Source: Calidihabitans tengchongensis
Lineage (GTDB): Bacteria > Sysuimicrobiota > Sysuimicrobiia > Sysuimicrobiales > Kaftiobacteriaceae
Direction of reading: 5' to 3'
Length of the DNA stretch: 5,613 nucleotides
Assembly (NCBI GenBank): GCA_031459615.1
Contig: JAVKIE010000023.1
Location: 1-5,613 of the forward strand
Shown here piece after piece: positions 5,080 to 5,613 of the stretch. The position numbers and the translations under genes are program-made. Below the pieces are notes generated by a model. The model did not search any database, had not been told where the DNA came from, and saw nothing but the letters and a program-made list of their open reading frames with translations. Position 1 is the stretch's first letter; each line of letters opens with the position of its first letter.

Positions 5080-5613
5080 CTAAAACGGCCACCGGCCCAG
5101 CAGGGCCCACAGGGCCGCGTCCCCGACGCCCCGCGTTAGCATGGGCCCCCAAAGGCTCCCCGTCACCCGCCGGATCAGGAAAAAGGCCGCGCCGCTCAGG
5201 AGGTGCCAGGCCACCACCTCCCCCCTCGCCCCCAGGTACAGGAGCAGGCTCCCCACTTGCGAGAGGACGAAGGCGGCGAGGGGAGAGGTGGGAAGGGAAG
5301 CGACGATCACACCCCGCAGCCACAGCTCCTCCGCGGCTCCGAACACAAGGTACGCCAAGACGCGATCCCACCCGGGCATCTGAAAGAACAGCGGGATCCC
5401 CTGAGCCGCAAACCCCGCCTGCACGAGCCACACCGCGGTTCCGGAAAACCCTGCGGCAGTCAACAGGCTCGTGAACCGCCGGACCGGCACAAGCCCGAGC
5501 CTCCGGGGATCCGGGCACGTCGCGAGGGCGACCGCGCCCAGGAGTAGCCCTGTGAGAAGCCACCCGAACCCGAGGGCGCCTCCCAACATCGCGGCCGTGG
5601 CGGGCAGGACAAA
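5080..5613 (-). CDS. CPBP-family membrane protein (CAAX protease/bacteriocin-processing family), 5' end cut, active site degenerate
   Basis: At least 177 codons are open to the right edge. The ATG at 5587-5589 would give 169 residues but has no ribosome binding site, and the frame stays open for eight more codons, so the true start probably lies outside. Several hydrophobic helices are visible (near residues 5-24, 40-60, 76-90, 101-120, 126-140 and 146-165, counted from that ATG). AAEELWLRGVIVASL (85-99) gives the EExxxR motif of the CPBP (ABI/CAAX) glutamic-type membrane proteases, and TGSLWGPMLTRGVGD (143-157) matches the last family motif in context. The usual His of motif 2 (FxxxH) is absent, and the His of motif 3 is Arg153, so protease activity is doubtful. 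The protein may be a non-catalytic membrane factor. It is followed by ilvA after a 60-bp gap with no clear terminator. Confidence 0.85.
   Translation of the reverse strand, partial: FVLPATAAMLGGALGFGWLLTGLLLGAVALATCPDPRRLGLVPVRRFTSLLTAAGFSGTAVWLVQAGFAAQGIPLFFQMPGWDRVLAYLVFGAAEELWLRGVIVASLPTSPLAAFVLSQVGSLLLYLGARGEVVAWHLLSGAAFFLIRRVTGSLWGPMLTRGVGDAALWALLGRWPF

Overview
This is a high-GC bacterial window in which every gene I accept lies on the minus strand and is read from right to left. GC-rich codons, GTG and TTG starts and strong GGAGG-type ribosome binding sites are common. They suggest a high-GC, possibly thermophilic, soil or hot-spring bacterium such as a deep Bacillota, Chloroflexota or related candidate phylum. 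The window alone does not settle the taxon, and that placement is inference.

Right part (about 3799-5613): a CPBP-family membrane protein cut by the right edge, whose canonical protease histidines appear to be replaced, then a complete PLP-dependent threonine ammonia-lyase with a C-terminal ACT domain (ilvA, medium form). These look like housekeeping neighbours of the next block.

Middle and left part (1-3682): a compact run of seven genes that reads as one operon. It starts after a 116-bp gap (3683-3798) holding a TTCAC-N6-TTCAC direct repeat with 11-bp periodicity and a 6-bp-stem inverted repeat. In transcription order the genes are: (1) a small exported beta-rich protein with a conserved-looking His-His motif; (2) a polytopic membrane protein with a CCAHH motif fused to a C-terminal YHS/TRASH metal-binding domain, which also has its own in-frame start and ribosome binding site; (3) a membrane-anchored cupredoxin with a CuA-like Cys cluster that lacks the usual second His; (4) a CcdA/DsbD-type thiol-disulfide transporter; (5) a membrane-anchored protein with two PepSY-like repeats; (6) a small SHOCT-domain membrane protein with a Met-rich MMGPG repeat; (7) the N-terminal 76 residues of a response regulator, cut by the left edge.

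The shared theme is soft-metal, most likely copper, handling in the cell envelope: Met, Cys and His ligands, a cupredoxin, a YHS domain and a thiol-reductant exporter, with a two-component regulator at the end. No P-type ATPase, CsoR, multicopper oxidase or thioredoxin-fold protein is in view. I infer that this is an envelope copper-relay or copper-sensing cassette in which CcdA may keep the cupredoxin or YHS cysteines reduced and the terminal response regulator may control the operon through the repeat at its head. The grouping is visible; the joint function is a hypothesis.
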